64,000 nucleotides of DNA from Rhopalosiphum padi (GCF_020882245.1 NC_083597.1:28064652-28128651); one strand, 5' to 3'; positions 37,504 through 50,668 are shown, counted from the first letter of the stretch. The notes: generated by a model not told the origin, from the sequence alone. A program made the numbers and translations.

Positions 37504-37626
37504 GGAGAGAGGGGCAAAAATCCTTACGCGCTCCTGAATGCGTGCACACCGAGTCCACTTGCGAATTCAATATTTACGGTAATGCGTGGTCCTGAATATA
37601 GCTCGTGTGTTTGTGTGTGTGATTCG
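37504..37626 (+). CDS. Putative coding exon, 41 codons, unknown protein
   Basis: A strong acceptor (CCATTTTTTTTCAG) and a consensus donor (TCG then GTAAGT) bracket 123 bases, exactly 41 codons and open throughout: GERGKNPYALLNACTPSP, then LANSIFTVMRGPEYSS, ending in CVCVCDS. It is the best-flanked exon-like segment on the plus strand. The same frame is open upstream to an ATG at 37432, giving MHKKCAGCLF and a hydrophobic stretch. That would look like a signal peptide of a small secreted protein, but poly-T tracts always read as Phe/Leu/Tyr, so this is weak. The Cys-Val run comes from a (TGTG) tract. No family is recognised. Confidence 0.3.
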
Positions 37627-37843
37627 GTAAGTACATTATTTTTGTGTCGTTATTATTACAAGCGCCAAGTAACCTTTCTTTTTTTTTTCCCATCGTATTT
37701 TGCATAATGTCCCAAATAGACGTGTGCACACGTATATGACAAATTTGATAACGCCATGTATTATACTCACACATGTATGTGTATATACATAATGTTACTA
37801 TAATATATGCGAATGAGTATAACGCATATACGCTTTTATGCAG

Positions 37844-37889
37844 TCCAAATTGGTCCATGACCCGTTCCTTCCTCGAAAACCCCGAGTCG
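37844..37889 (+). CDS. Putative short exon following 37504-37626
   Basis: TTTTATGCAG precedes 46 bases that end at a donor GTACGT. Joined in phase 0 to the previous segment across a 217-base intron, it reads SKLVHDPFLPRKPRV and stays open. A different frame here is open from 37773 to 38150 through a 9-base repeat, so the reading frame is not proven. The donor is acceptable, not ideal. Confidence 0.2.
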
Positions 37890-37947
37890 GTACGTCTTTT
37901 TGACGCACGCTCTAATGGGATTTACGCCAAAAAAAGTATTTTGAGTA

Positions 37948-37983
37948 ATAAAAATAATAAAAATAATAAAAATAATAAAAATA
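37948..37983. repeat. 9-base tandem repeat, four copies
   Basis: Four perfect copies of ATAAAAATA. Because the unit is a multiple of three, it keeps a frame open as Asn-Lys-Asn repeats (37773-38150), which explains that frame's length. Confidence 0.93.
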
Positions 37984-38150
37984 ATACGCTGCAGGCGTTT
38001 GAAGATGTTAAGTACGACATAAGCCCGTATATATATACATACAATGAAATAACGCCAGCTGATCGTCAACGCAGAATGCATTCCGGACATCTTTTTCCGG
38101 AGACGAGAAATTTAAAATCTCCAAATCAAAACCAATCGTGTCCACATTAA

Positions 38151-41100
38151 GTCAGCGACACTTGTTTTACGTAGGGATTATACGAGTGATTTTATTTCTT
38201 AACCTAGTCTTACCGGAACGGATGTTTAGAAAAAGTTAACGACAATAAAGACTCGATTGTACCTACTTCCGATTTTTGGCTGTTGACTTAATGTTTTAAC
38301 GTGAAAATCGTTTATTTGCTCTTGTCAATGGTTATATCGATTGCTGTATTACAAGCTACAACGTTATTTTAATTTCGAGTAAACATTATCGAAGCCGGTT
38401 AATTATTTTGTTGTGCAAAAATGTTGCATTCACATTTATGCGTGGTTTTTTTTTCAATTAATTTTGTTGACCACCTAAATGAAAACGTAATAATATTGTG
38501 ATTAATTTATGTACCTTTTCATTGGTTATTTGCATAAAACATTAAACTAACAATATTAATAAACAATATTCTTCATCATTGTGTAATAATATGTACAGCG
38601 TACAATGTGCATTATTAGGTATATATGAACGAGGGACGTAATTATAAATATTTAAATTTAAGCATTAATTTAGAAAAAAAAATGTAAGAAGTATTGTTTC
38701 TTTTTTTTTTTTTTTTAAAGTGGTAAAAAATAAAATATAATACAGGTTTAATTTTTTACCTTTGTTATTATATCGAAAGACGCTGAAATGGTTGTCGGTA
38801 CAGTATTTTTACAGTCTAAGTAGCTTGGAAACAAATTATTTTTGTTTTTGATTTTTACGTGGTATCGGCAGAGGATTTTAAGCCATTGCGCATAAAAGTA
38901 ATACATGAATGAAATTAATGGCAGATGTTCCCCTATACATTGTTTACAGTCTCCGTTTCAGCCGTTTCGCGTAACTGTACGAGTATTGTACTTGGCAAGT
39001 TTCCTGTAATGTGTACATCTAACTACGCGATACGATTTTTCATAACGCAACACTTTATTATTGTATAACAGTTCGTTGTGGTTTTTTGGCAACTTTTTAC
39101 GAATTTCACACAGCCCCGTGACTAAATAACGCCGTCGAAATGCTCTCAGATAACAAACTAACCCGGCGGCGATATATTATTATTACTGTACTATATGCAC
39201 AAACCGACGAACGTTAAATTACATTTTTTTAATTTCTAAATTTGCGTACCATATAATGTATAGGTATTATATAATACTTAAACGTGAAATAATAATACCT
39301 AATAATTATTGTCGCGTTAGCTGCTATCGACACCGGAAAACGACGCGATTCCGTGTCGGCGTATGTCTACCTACTCGAAATATTATAAATAAAATATAAA
39401 TAGACAGCATAATATTGTAAATATAATAATATGTGTATGTGTGCGTGTCTATGGCAGGTACGACGATGGTGTATAATAGTATAATATAGATTTTTGGCAA
39501 TGGACGTACCTGTGTAATACTTTTGTAATGTTTTGTTTTTTTGTTGTTTTTTATCGATCTTTCTCGAGCCGTATCTGTTCCGCGTTGTTAATTTACTTGT
39601 CTAATAGGTATACTGTTATATTATCCTTTCAAGTCAGTATAATAATAATCATAATGATTTCGCGCAGAGGTGTGTATTGTTATTTTTTTTTCTTTTACAC
39701 GGCCTACGCGTCACGTGATTATGGTTTCAACGTGCATGTATTGTAGAGGCTCCTCGGAGAAGAGCGTATAACACAACGGGAAAGCCGCCATTAATACCAG
39801 AAGATGATTAATGCATTCCTCCGCCGATGTCGCCGGTTACGCTTGTGTGAATCGCTGCCAGATTATCGTCAGATGAGAGCTTAACCGATTTTTAATTTAA
39901 AGACGTTTTAGTGGTAAAATTCCGCAGGTAGGTACCGCGCCCCGCGACAACAACAATATTATCGTCATAGTGCGGCGCACACTTCCTACTATACTGTATA
40001 CAGTGCCCGTTTCCAGTACAAAGCTCCAAAATTACGAAAAGAACTCATTGATTTTTTTTTTCGAAAAACTTTTGCTTTTGCATGAATGACAATCACGCCG
40101 GTAATCGGGACCGTGCGAAAACACCCTACTGCGAGAAATATACACTCCACCACGCCGTCACCGCATAAATTATCATCCAGATGAGATGTTTTTTTTTCCA
40201 ACTACTGTAACCCAAATGTCCTTTGCCATATAGAAGATCTCGTTATATTTTATTATATCATCGACCAACGGGATATTATATTTTTGCGAGTCAGTGAAGG
40301 AACTGTATTACTTCTGAACTTCGTTTTTTTTTTAAACCTACTATCGTTTTAAAAAAATAAATTTATGTTTACGTTCTTAAAAAAAAAAAAATGAACATAT
40401 TTATCTGGCCTCTCATTATAAATATTATTTTATGTATACTTATATAATATTTTAAGTAAGGTATAAATTATGTTTAAAAACGTTTAGTCTTTATATAGTT
40501 ATGTAATCAGTATGTCGGTATCAAATTTATTAAAATCAAAGTCAAATAAAAAGATATAAATATGATTAACATTTTTTATATTTTACAATTTCACATATGT
40601 AAGTTATACTTATAAAATTTGAAATTTAAATTTATGATCTGGAATTGTTTCATTTCTGTATATATATAGTAGCTATTATTAATTATAAAACTATAATAAA
40701 TTATTATTTTTATTTTTAACTACCGCAATATTTTTTATATAAGTACATATAATAACTAATGAGTAAAAGTATTTTATGAAGTATATAGGTATATTTAAAC
40801 AAAGTTAAATTCTATCTTACCTATCTGAAGTAAAATATTAATAAAATAAATAATATAATAATAATAATAATATTGTAATATTAATAGATTATAAAAAGGT
40901 CTGGTAAAGTTTAAAATATAATTTAAATGCAAATCTTTAGAAATATTCTGAAATTATTTATTAATAATTTCAAAATAATCTTTATAGCGATAAATAGAGA
41001 GTTTAATGTTTATTAACATTTCAGCGAGTTTTGATAATTTAAAACTCATATTAATGGCCAAGAACATAATATTAGTATATATTATTTCCATAATAAATAA

Positions 41101-43986
41101 CCACATATTTCAGTTATTATTCTTAATAATTACTAAAACCATTTTAATAAAATCGTTTAATGACATGCACAAAGTAATTTTAATATACAGACCATAGTTT
41201 ATAAATAGATTGTAATTATTTTTCAGCAATAATAATAATAATTATTTTTTTAAATAAACATTTTTTTTTTTTTTAAAATGCTGTATTTAGAATATTTAAA
41301 GGTACATATTTGAAAAGGCATGTGGCTACAAATGTAATGTAAAACTTAACTATTAAATACAATTAATACCTATTTATAATTATGAAATGCTCATATTTCT
41401 CGAAATTATACTAAAACAGTGTTTAAAATAAATTGCATATATTTACTGCTTTATCGCGTAGATTTTACATTTCCTATACCTATTTATATTTTTATTATTT
41501 TATGTTTTTTTTTGTTAATTTTTATTAGATCTCACTACAGTTAAGTACATACGCGCAACCAGCCGCAATTAACACGTAATTCATGAGGTATCAACATGCG
41601 ATCACGAATGCGACTCGTGCGATATATTTCTCAAAGGTAGTAGTATAAATAAAACAATGTCATGCGAGGGATAGACGGGGGCATACGTACAATAAAAGTA
41701 TTATACAAGAGATACATCGATTATGTATGTTGTATACACACGCATCAGTTGTTATTATAGAAAACAACTGGCGAGATTTGAGGTGGGTGTCGTGGGTGTG
41801 GGGGATAGGAAAATGGAAAAAAAAATGAATTATGAATGAAAATATTGTTTTGGAAAATTCAGGGAGAAGTCCCTTACGTCAGCGACACGCTAATTTTAGA
41901 CCCGAATATATACGTACAACACGCGCCGAGATTGTTGGCCGGCATTCAAAGCACCGTTGGTAATTGACAACAAAACATTAGTGTTTCCTGACGCTGGACT
42001 GATTATCATACGGACGTTTTAAAGTCAAAATGTAAATGAGAGATAGCTAAAAATATTTCCATTAGACTACTTCAACCGGTCAGCATTTGACAGCGCGGAA
42101 CGTTAAAAAAGTTCCTATTCGAATTGTCACATAGAAATGGAACGAACGTACTCGTAAATGTAATAAAGTAAATTATTTCGTAAAATGTAGTTGACTATTA
42201 TTTTATGAGTGCCTTTGAATTTGGGTCTTTAATAGTTTCCGTTTTGGTGTTCGGTAGACCCGACAAAGCAAGGTATTAATTTCGCTGTTTTTGCAAATTA
42301 TAGATAATCAGTGCAATATTAGTCACACGAGTATGTACGCAATAATGTAGTTTTTGTTCGGTTTCTTCGTTAGAAGTATATAATATATTAAAATATATTA
42401 GTTAAACCACCTCGCATAGACTTGCAAATGAGAATTTTTTCCACGAAAAATACTCGCTAATTTAGAATTTAGATTAAAATTGCGAAATTTATAAATATTA
42501 TAATATTACTCGATAATACATTATATATAGGTACCTAGGAATAAACCTACTATATTATATACTACGAAAATGATAAAAAAAAAATGAAATAAAAATAAGA
42601 TTCTACTTCTTTTCGGTATATTGAAATCAGCAAGAGTACAAAAGAGAAGATGTATGTACTTATATAAACCTTTTGAACTCTACTTGATGATGGATGTATT
42701 TATGAAAAAACTGGGTAGAATCAACAAGAAAGAGACACCGGAAACACGGTGACATGAAAATTCGCAGATAAACGCACGGTAGATCCTGCAAACGTATAAA
42801 TATATATACATATATTATGTATATGTGTGTCGTGTGTGTGTATAGCATCTACCTAAACAGTAGATTTGTCGGCAGATTTATTGGTTCGCGTCTTTCAAAC
42901 CAAAGGAAATAAGTTTTTTCTTTCGATCGTCCGACGATGTGTGGTGACGGAGAAGTGAAAGGGGAAAAGGAGATACCCGCTACAAATATAAATCGTTTTC
43001 CCTGCAGCTCCTATACCGTTATATATATATATATTCGATTATTTTTCGATTTCGGGTGGTTCTTTATATATTTTTACTATGCAATTTGTTCCAAATGTAC
43101 CGAGACATCCGTTTATAGAGACTATTTATATTGATCCAGCTCCAGTGACCGAAACGACTAGTCCTGAGCTTATTAGTTATATAATATTAATATGTACCGT
43201 AGGCTACGTTATTACCAATTGTTAATCAAATATTACACATATATAATATTATGAGCAATATAATATAGATAGATGTGTATTGTATATTTATATGGCGTTT
43301 GTGTTTAAAATTACAATAATAAATGTGACCGAAAATTCGGATGCCGTTTAAATCTTTATCAAAATAGGTATATATTTTACTTTCAGACAGACAGCTATCC
43401 GAAGAAACACCGAGGCAATAAATAAGAAAATCTATTACTTTTCAAAAGTACGGCAATAGTTTTATATATTATAGGCTTGCTGCAACGTTATACCGCCACT
43501 CCCTCGGCGACCAAAAAACTTTCCTCTGATGTATTATACCTTTTAAGCGCATCCATGAACAGCACGGACGATGGGAAAAACTGTATTATATATTGGTAAA
43601 AAGAATTTGTATTTCCCGTAAAGTGTTTGTAAACGTATTGTATGTAAGAAATGCCGCGGTGTCTTCGGAGGTCGTAAATTTGAGCCCTACGAGAATGTAT
43701 TATTATTTCCTTGGAAATTTCGATCACCACAATTCAATATTCCACGTCATGAAAATTGGTCGATCGTATAGTAATATGCATTTCAATGCATCGGGTAGTT
43801 TATGGTAATCGTAATCGGTAACTCAGTCGGTACCACATAATATTGTGATATTATATATGATCATGGCGATGGCTTTAAAAACAAACCCGCAGATATTATT
43901 ATATTGTACAGCAATGCAAATTGCTTGTATATCGTTTAGAACTACTGGCAACGGCGTCGTTGTGACGCGTTATAGACAATTTATTA
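38151..43986. other. AT-rich DNA, no gene seen
   Basis: Poly-T near 38700-38716, poly-A near 40380, and an exceptionally A+T-rich, CpG-poor interval at about 40370-41500. CpG-richer patches lie near 39300-39370, 39830-40160 and 41540-41960. Frames at 39528-39746, 39989-40201, 42937-43134 and 43488-43808 have no splice context. No RNA gene. Confidence 0.5.
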
Positions 43987-43987
43987 T

Positions 43988-44226
43988 TGCAATATATTAT
44001 CGTTCCGCCCAAGATCGAATACGGTCGTCCGAACACGGACGAAATGGGCAGTGTGGCGAATACGTCATTGCTTTATTATTACGCAGACTCGTTAACGGAC
44101 GAAACCGCGAAACGCGTAATGTCTTGTGGGTCGTGTGGTCGTCATAGCACAGTACACACTTATAAACCGAAATTCTTTGAAACTTTATTTTATACATATA
44201 TAGGCACTCAACTCGACACTATATAG
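43988..44226 (+). other. Coding-like segment without clear exon borders
   Basis: The frame reads VPPKIEYGRPNTDEMGSVAN, then TSLLYYYADSLTDETAKRV and MSCGSCGRHSTVHTYKPKFF, and stops at 44224-44226. It begins at a TTG; the first ATG lies well inside. Codons in the first half are GC-ending, which looks coding. A possible acceptor is CGCCCAAG at about 44012, with only a modest pyrimidine tract. Two other frames, one on each strand, are also open here, which weakens the case. Unknown function. Confidence 0.15.
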
Positions 44227-44229
44227 TTC

Positions 44230-47200
44230 AAATTGTATAAAATATTTGAATGGTCCCCCTTAAGCATTTTTTAACTATTCTTAAACCATCACGTTGTACA
44301 ATATAAAATAAAAATATATATATTCTTATATATTAATCGCGTGTAAGGGGAAATTTAATAATATATCATCATGTACGTGTGACTTATGCTATTACTTATT
44401 GGTAACGTCTTTGGCGTAAATAACCCGATAAATAGGTACTTTATAGTATTATGTTTTGTGTTTATCAATCGAGATCTTACATGAAAAATTAAAAATTACA
44501 CGGCAAAATAACAAAAATCGAAAACACGAAATTGTGTTTTAATTATTAATGATGATGAGAAATCAGTAGACAACGATATAACGATATGACACCAGAATTT
44601 CATCACCCCCCACCCTCCCTACCGATGACCAGGTCCCTCGATGGAAAACTCATAGGATACGAGACGACATGGCGTAGATATGTAACAGATATACCTAATG
44701 CCTATACCTGCATCACGAGAGTTCAACAACTCCGCGGCGGCTCGTGCACAACGTTTATAAGGAACCGCAATAGACGGCACGCCATCGAGATTGGTGCCGA
44801 GATACCATGCGTTATTAGCGACGAACGTTTAATGGATGTACAATATTATTATATATCATGTGTATGGAGGTACTGCTAACGGTACGAGGACAACGAGACC
44901 GCAGCGACGACGACAAGCTCGCTGTACTATGCACACGATACTTGCGCTGTATAGTCGTTGGAAGTGTACGCAGCGCTTTGTGATCCGAAATAAAAAGAAG
45001 AAAAAAAATCGCAGCGGTATTATTATTATACTATCACAAACGCGTTGCGTTGTCTGCCTGTGCGTGAAGAAGACGAAAAAAATAACTTGAAAAAAAAAAA
45101 AAACGGCGGATATCGCATAGTAATTACTATAATAATAACAACAATAATATAGTGTTGCTGTGTAGTAGGTGTGCTATATTATGACGTCGGCACCGCGTGC
45201 ATTATTTAATATTATAATATGCTGGTAGGTATACTACCTCTTGCCATTTACCTAAGACTCGAACACTACTTAAATGCTATATTAAATGGCAGAATATATA
45301 CAGTCGTATCTTTCGTTACCTACTCGAGCAAAAACTAAATAAACGGTTTTTATCACTACTTCTAGAATATATTATACGATTTGATATAGCGGTCATAATA
45401 ATCTTATGTCATGAACTCCATATTATTGCGTCATAAATATATTATTATTTTTTTAGATTTCATACGCAGGTGAGTATTATTAAAAAATATCATACGTTTT
45501 ATATTGTTGTGCATTTCGAACGCTTTGAGCAATATTATTTCTATTCGTATATCCCGTCTATTGCTTCTTTACTGTACTTAAAAAGTTTTTTATTGCATTT
45601 TCCCCTTTGGTTTCTTCAAATCCGTGGTTCGTGTAATCGAAACTAGAGGTATTTAAAGATTTAAACAATTGTCACGCCCACTGCGCTTGCGAACGCACCC
45701 ACACTGGTTTACGTACAATAATATTAATTGTATTAACACAACGGAGTAGTAAAACATTCATATTATATACGTTTGCTTATACTTTAATTTGTATTGACAA
45801 AACAAAAATCTCTTAGTGATTGCGTTTCAACAGAAACTTTAACTTTATAGCGTTAATTAATGAATAAAAGAGGTGATTTATTTTACCTCTACATCGCTCG
45901 TTAAACCTGCTAATATATATATATATATATATAAAATAGTCGTTTGCGGCCAGTAAAACTGAACTCTGTTAAATTCTCATTTTTACTTCGTTTATTATAC
46001 CTAATATTATACTTTACTACGTTATATCTTATATACAAAGGTATTGGCCATTATAGACATTGTTACCGACTAGACATTTCGTCCAGTGTATATTATGTAC
46101 ACTGCACAGTCGTTAATCGTCATCATTTCAACACACCAACACGCCGAGATTACGAAAACTACACACGTATTCGTGTTCAGATACTTACACGATGTGTATA
46201 CATTGTACGATGTAACTTGTAATACACAGTGACAGTATTTTTTTGATTATCTACGGTAACATTAATTAATTTAATATTGTTCAAAAAAAGAAGAAAAAAA
46301 TATATAAATAATATACGTTTTAATAAAAACAGTCTAAATAAAAAATATGACACGAACATTAAGATTAAATAAAACACGGCTTAATATATACATCATAATT
46401 ATAATATTGCGTTATATTTGATCGATGGGTTTTGTTCCAGACAATATAATTCAAGTAATTAGACATATTTCAGCTCTGGGTTTAGACTAAGGAGCATTAG
46501 AAAGATGGTTAGTGATTCCTAATTTACACCTCTCATTTGTATGCGTGTAGAACATTCTATTGAACTGGGTTTAAGTGAAAAGGTTTAACTGTGAGAGATG
46601 AGAGTGATGTCTTAACAAGTACAGATTCTATGAAAACTTAAAGGGTCTTTTTATAATAATATTTTATTATACCATGCTGAGATGATAAATATGATAGTTA
46701 TTAGTTACTATAACAAGTCATTTAAATGTGTGATCGCGATCGTTAAAATATTTTGGGACCCAGGGCAGTATACAATTATAATACCTTTAACACATATTTT
46801 ATGTAATTTGTGACGGAGAGAGTAGAGACTAGATAATATTCTTAAAAAAAAAATCATAGTTATTATTTAAATTAGTTTAATATTTTATTCAAACAATATA
46901 ATATTATAAATTAATTTCTCGCGGTAAAATATAAACTAACATAATTTATTTTTTCACTGACCGTCAAATTCATTACTAAGTTTACTGTGTGAAAACTGTG
47001 ATAGTAATAATATGATCCTATTCAATAACGAGTACATTCACGCCGTTAGTGGTGGGACCCAAAAAATTATAAATGATTGAACACATACAATAAAATAACG
47101 AAGAACCAATTAAGGTATTTGACAAAAAATCTTAAGTAATTTTTTATAATATTTAGGTAACAAAATTATGATGTACTGTTGGACCAAACATTTTCTTGGT

Positions 47201-48400
47201 GACTTTTCCATTCATCAACGGTTATTTTGCATTATTATTATCATATCAAATATTGAAGGGATTAAATATTCATACATGACTGCATGCATAAATGGAATTG
47301 TTTACAGAAAATAAGAAACGAATAGAGAGTGGTTATTGTTTAGGGTTGAGAAGGAAGTCGTGGTTGACGAATATCTTTTATATTATATATTTATTATCTG
47401 TACTGAAAGATCTGAAGATATCCGTAGAAGTCTTGCAATACGAAGAAACACGTTTACTATAAGACTCACGCTATAAATAATACTATATAGTATATTATAC
47501 ATTATTATAGATGTGTACTGTTCTTTTAATTTCCATATGATTTTTATTAGACAAACAACGTTTAATTTTTTTGAAATAAGATTTTTAGTACTATTTTGAG
47601 TTATTTAATTATATCATATTAATTGGAGTTCTAAGCCCCTAATAAAAGTCCCTAAAGCAATACGTCTGAAAAATTACATTCTGTCAATGTCAAAATAACA
47701 TTTGTTTGTAAAATGTATCAAACTCATTACGTAGTCGTGGCGTGAAAAATTTGAAGGTATTTTGTCTTTGAAAAATGATATTTTGGCACCAGTCCCCAGA
47801 AACACAGCGCCTTCAAACATCTATCACTCACTAATTAAAAAGCAAAAAAATAACTAGTGCGGACAAAATTACTTTTGGCTGTATGTGTATATTCAATCTT
47901 TACTTTAAATAAAACATTAATAAAAATGCGTGTGTTTAGAAATTATTTATTTTTATTATAATTATTGGTATATTATTACGTAATGTGCGTCACAAGCACT
48001 TTAAAATATTTAAATCAAATACAATTATAAAATTCGACAACAGATTACAAATTAAACGTCTTGTTATGTAATGTAAATTATAAATGTACTTAAAAAATTG
48101 AGTATAATAATATTCGATTCTATTAGATGTTCATGTACGGTGTTCAGATATAAATGTAAGACATTTCGTGATTACTATATTGGTGAAACGGTGTGAAAGC
48201 CATACCTAACTGCACTTCTTATACGAGTAACGATCAAATTACTTGGATCTGGGTTAATATCCTTCATAAGCCTACCGCCTCCTATAGATGTGTATATATC
48301 AATAACAACTAGAAAATCGTTCGTAAAAATAATACTGTAGCGATTTTCTCGTCAAGAGCAAAAATATAAACAAAATTACGAAATTATTTTCGCCGCACCT
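44230..48400. other. AT-rich DNA, no gene seen
   Basis: Contents: frame 44586-44879 (+), Arg-rich, unsupported; poly-A near 45095; a possible 13-base microexon at 45457-45469; (AT)n at 45913-45932; and a CpG-poor interval at about 46430-47850 that reads like decayed transposon sequence, for example around 46470-46640 and 47630-47850. No intact coding frame. Confidence 0.5.
45913..45932. repeat. (AT)n microsatellite
   Basis: Ten AT units. Confidence 0.93.
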
Positions 48401-48434
48401 AAGCCCGGTGCACGAGATATACTATAGACATGGT

Positions 48435-48674
48435 ATGTATACATGTAAGAAGTCAGCGCCGACGGGAGTGGTTCGAGGAATGCAATATACGATAGAGGGA
48501 CAGCACTGCGGCAGGGGTAGATTCCGTGCAATAAACCCGAACGATGCCGATAAATTAAGTTCGCCAGCAGTCTCCTCGCACGCGAGCGCATCTCTTCCCT
48601 CGTGTGCTTGCGGCTTCGGTGGCATTGGCGACGACGCGAAAACGCCGGCGACTTCCTCGGCGACAAATCATACG
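48435..48674 (+). CDS. Putative coding segment ending at a donor, unknown protein
   Basis: The longest open frame of the window runs from 48408 to 48905. Its first ATG is at 48435 (MYTCKKSAPTGVVRGMQYT). In phase 0 the frame meets a donor ACG then GTGAGC at 48675, so a coding exon could end at 48674 with ...TPATSSATNHT. The middle contains SSPAVSSHASASLPSCACGF. Past the donor the frame becomes Trp/Gly/Arg-rich and then reads a (TA)n tract, typical of non-coding readthrough. The opposite strand is also open over 48376-48780 and the DNA is GC-rich, so length is not strong evidence. No domain is recognised. An acceptor-like CGCCAGCAG at about 48570 gives a shorter alternative exon. Confidence 0.2.
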
Positions 48675-49051
48675 GTGAGCGTGGTCGGGCGAAAGTGGTT
48701 GTGGTGGTGGGGGGGACGCCGCAATACGGAACGGCATTTTGGCAACCGCGCCCGTCTTCCGGTCTGCACGAGAGAATCATATTTTACCCCTTCGACCCCT
48801 CCCGACCGCGACGATGTATGCAAATATTGCCCCGACGTCTGCATATATATTTATATATATATATATAACAATAATAACGATAATATAATAGTGTACATAA
48901 TATAATATATACTTTCCGACCAAACGAATTTGTACTCTGTTTGATATTGTTATAATAACATAACGCTGCTGCACCGGCGAAACGACCCCGCGCGCCCCGC
49001 CATACACTGCAATGTCTTATAATAATGTACACACCACCCACAACGTATACA

Positions 49052-49191
49052 TATATAGTTTTCGTGCCGTATAGTGCAGTTTGTGAACATTGTTCGGTTG
49101 TATAATTTAAATGACTCCCCCGAGTGGAGGGCCCGACTTGGAATACTTGACGACGAACGGGACGATGATAAAATTATAGTATAACTGATAG
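49052..49191 (+). promoter_or_regulatory. Candidate core promoter and first exon
   Basis: TATATAG at 49052-49058 is followed 26 bases later by a CAGTT initiator-like word (A at 49078), a small ORF at 49111-49179 and a strong donor GTGAGT at 49192. A transcript starting near 49078 and spliced at 49191 would have a 114-base first exon. All four signals are in order on one strand. TATA-like words are common in this AT-rich DNA and the spacing is a little short of 30, so chance is not excluded. The next exon is not identified. Confidence 0.27.
49111..49179 (+). CDS. Small ORF (22 codons) in the candidate first exon
   Basis: ATG at 49111 in context TTTAAATGA begins MTPPSGGPDLEYLTTNGTMI followed by KL and a TAG. 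It ends 12 bases before the donor at 49192. If the first exon is real this would be an upstream ORF rather than the main protein. The peptide is of mixed composition and not tract-derived. No homology is recognised. Confidence 0.17.
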   Translation: MTPPSGGPDLEYLTTNGTMIKL

Positions 49192-49194
49192 GTG

Positions 49195-50140
49195 AGTAAT
49201 AATCATGACAACGTGTTTTTCGTTTAAATATTATTATACAATACGCTCGTCTTGGTCAGATGGATTGATCACAAAGCGATGGTAAACGTATAATTTGACC
49301 ATTCAACGAATTTATATTATGTATATATACATAAATATAATATTATGTTATAAATTATTAGAATACGGCTACAGCTTGCAAGTTTAATATCGAATTTCGA
49401 AATAAATTTATGGAAATGATGAATATTATATAATGACATCATAATATTATTATAATAAGTCTTAGAACGAAAATAATAATGGCAAACCCTACCTAGTAGG
49501 ATAGACAAAATCCATTATAATTTCTATTTTAAACTGAATGTTATAAAACTATAACATTTTTTCCTTTCTTTTTTTTTTTTGAAATCTACTTACTCGATAG
49601 AACAATATTCTAATAAACGACGACTAAAACAAACAGGAAATTAACGTCAGACTGTTTTTTCGAATATGAACATAATTTATTTTCATTTTGAAACTATTGA
49701 GAACACTACAAACTTGTACTATATGAAATTATGATAAATAAGACACAATTTTTTGATTATGTATACATAGATTTTATATTTCAATTTTCAATACCGTACG
49801 TTTCACCAACGATCATAAATCCTGATAATCTAATAAAAAAAAAAAAAAATGTATACTCATATTATGAAAATATACTGCCACGTGAGACTTTTTCTTATTT
49901 TTTTTATTAACAAATGAATTTAAGTAAAAAACCACTACACGAGTCGAGAATCTTGATTGTTCTCAACACTGTACGTAGATATTAGATAATAAAGTTATTT
50001 TTGGTTTTTTTTTTTTTTTGTCTACTGGACCGTATGGCATTAAATTATTATCGTTTGACACATGCATCGAAATACCAGCGTCGTGCCGACTATAATAACC
50101 TACCTAGCCGTATAACATATATCATTATAGACTTTTATAT
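49195..50140. other. AT-rich DNA, no gene seen
   Basis: TA-rich sequence, poly-T near 49570 and 50010, poly-A near 49835. It would be intron if the exon ending at 49191 is real. Confidence 0.55.
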
Positions 50141-50425
50141 TATTATCACCGTCCTAGACTGCACAAAGTTTCTCCCCTATACTAATATTTTACGAGTGTT
50201 TTTTTTTTCCCGTTTTGTTTTATTTATTGTATCGTTTTGTCGTCGTACGAGCGCACGCGCACACGTTTTCACCCGACGACAACCGCCACTGCACCGGCTA
50301 CAGAACGGTCGCGCCGCCGTCATATTATGATTATTGTCGCACAGAAACGATTTTTGGTATTTCTGCTTCCGCAATTGAATGTCGTCGGCGGTGGCGCGTT
50401 GCAGCAGTGGAAAAAGAGAGTACAC

Positions 50426-50440
50426 TATTATTATTACTAC

Positions 50441-50480
<40 letters not shown>
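50426..50480. repeat. (ATT)n/(ACT) microsatellite
   Basis: About 18 trinucleotide units, mainly ATT with ACT interruptions. It reads as Tyr, Leu or Ile runs depending on the frame. Confidence 0.96.
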
Positions 50481-50482
<2 letters not shown>

Positions 50483-50582
50483 CACTAGCCCGCGGGAGAA
50501 GTGTGGCCGTTTACAAGAGGGTAGAGGTGGCAGTTATTTACTGCTCGCGCTCCGCACGATAAATCACAGCGGCTGCGGTGAC

Positions 50583-50600
50583 GGCGGCGGCGGCGGCGGC
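50583..50600. repeat. (GGC)n tract
   Basis: Six GGC units, 38 bases before the (CA)n tract. Confidence 0.9.
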
Positions 50601-50634
50601 AAAGGGGTTGTGTGTGGCTCACGGAATGCGTTAT

Positions 50635-50637
<3 letters not shown>

Positions 50638-50664
<27 letters not shown>
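50638..50664. repeat. (CA)n microsatellite
   Basis: About 13 CA units followed by more C/A-rich sequence to about 50698. Confidence 0.96.

Positions 50665-50668
<4 letters not shown>

Noticed and set aside
37773..38150. Open frame of 125 codons (+)
   Set aside because: It passes through four copies of a 9-base repeat that cannot introduce a stop, and begins in TA-rich sequence. The shorter exon-like segments within 37504-37889 are better supported.
48376..48780. Minus-strand frame of 134 codons opposite the putative plus-strand exon
   Set aside because: Arg/Pro/Ser-rich composition typical of the reverse reading of GC-rich DNA; no splice signals that fit.
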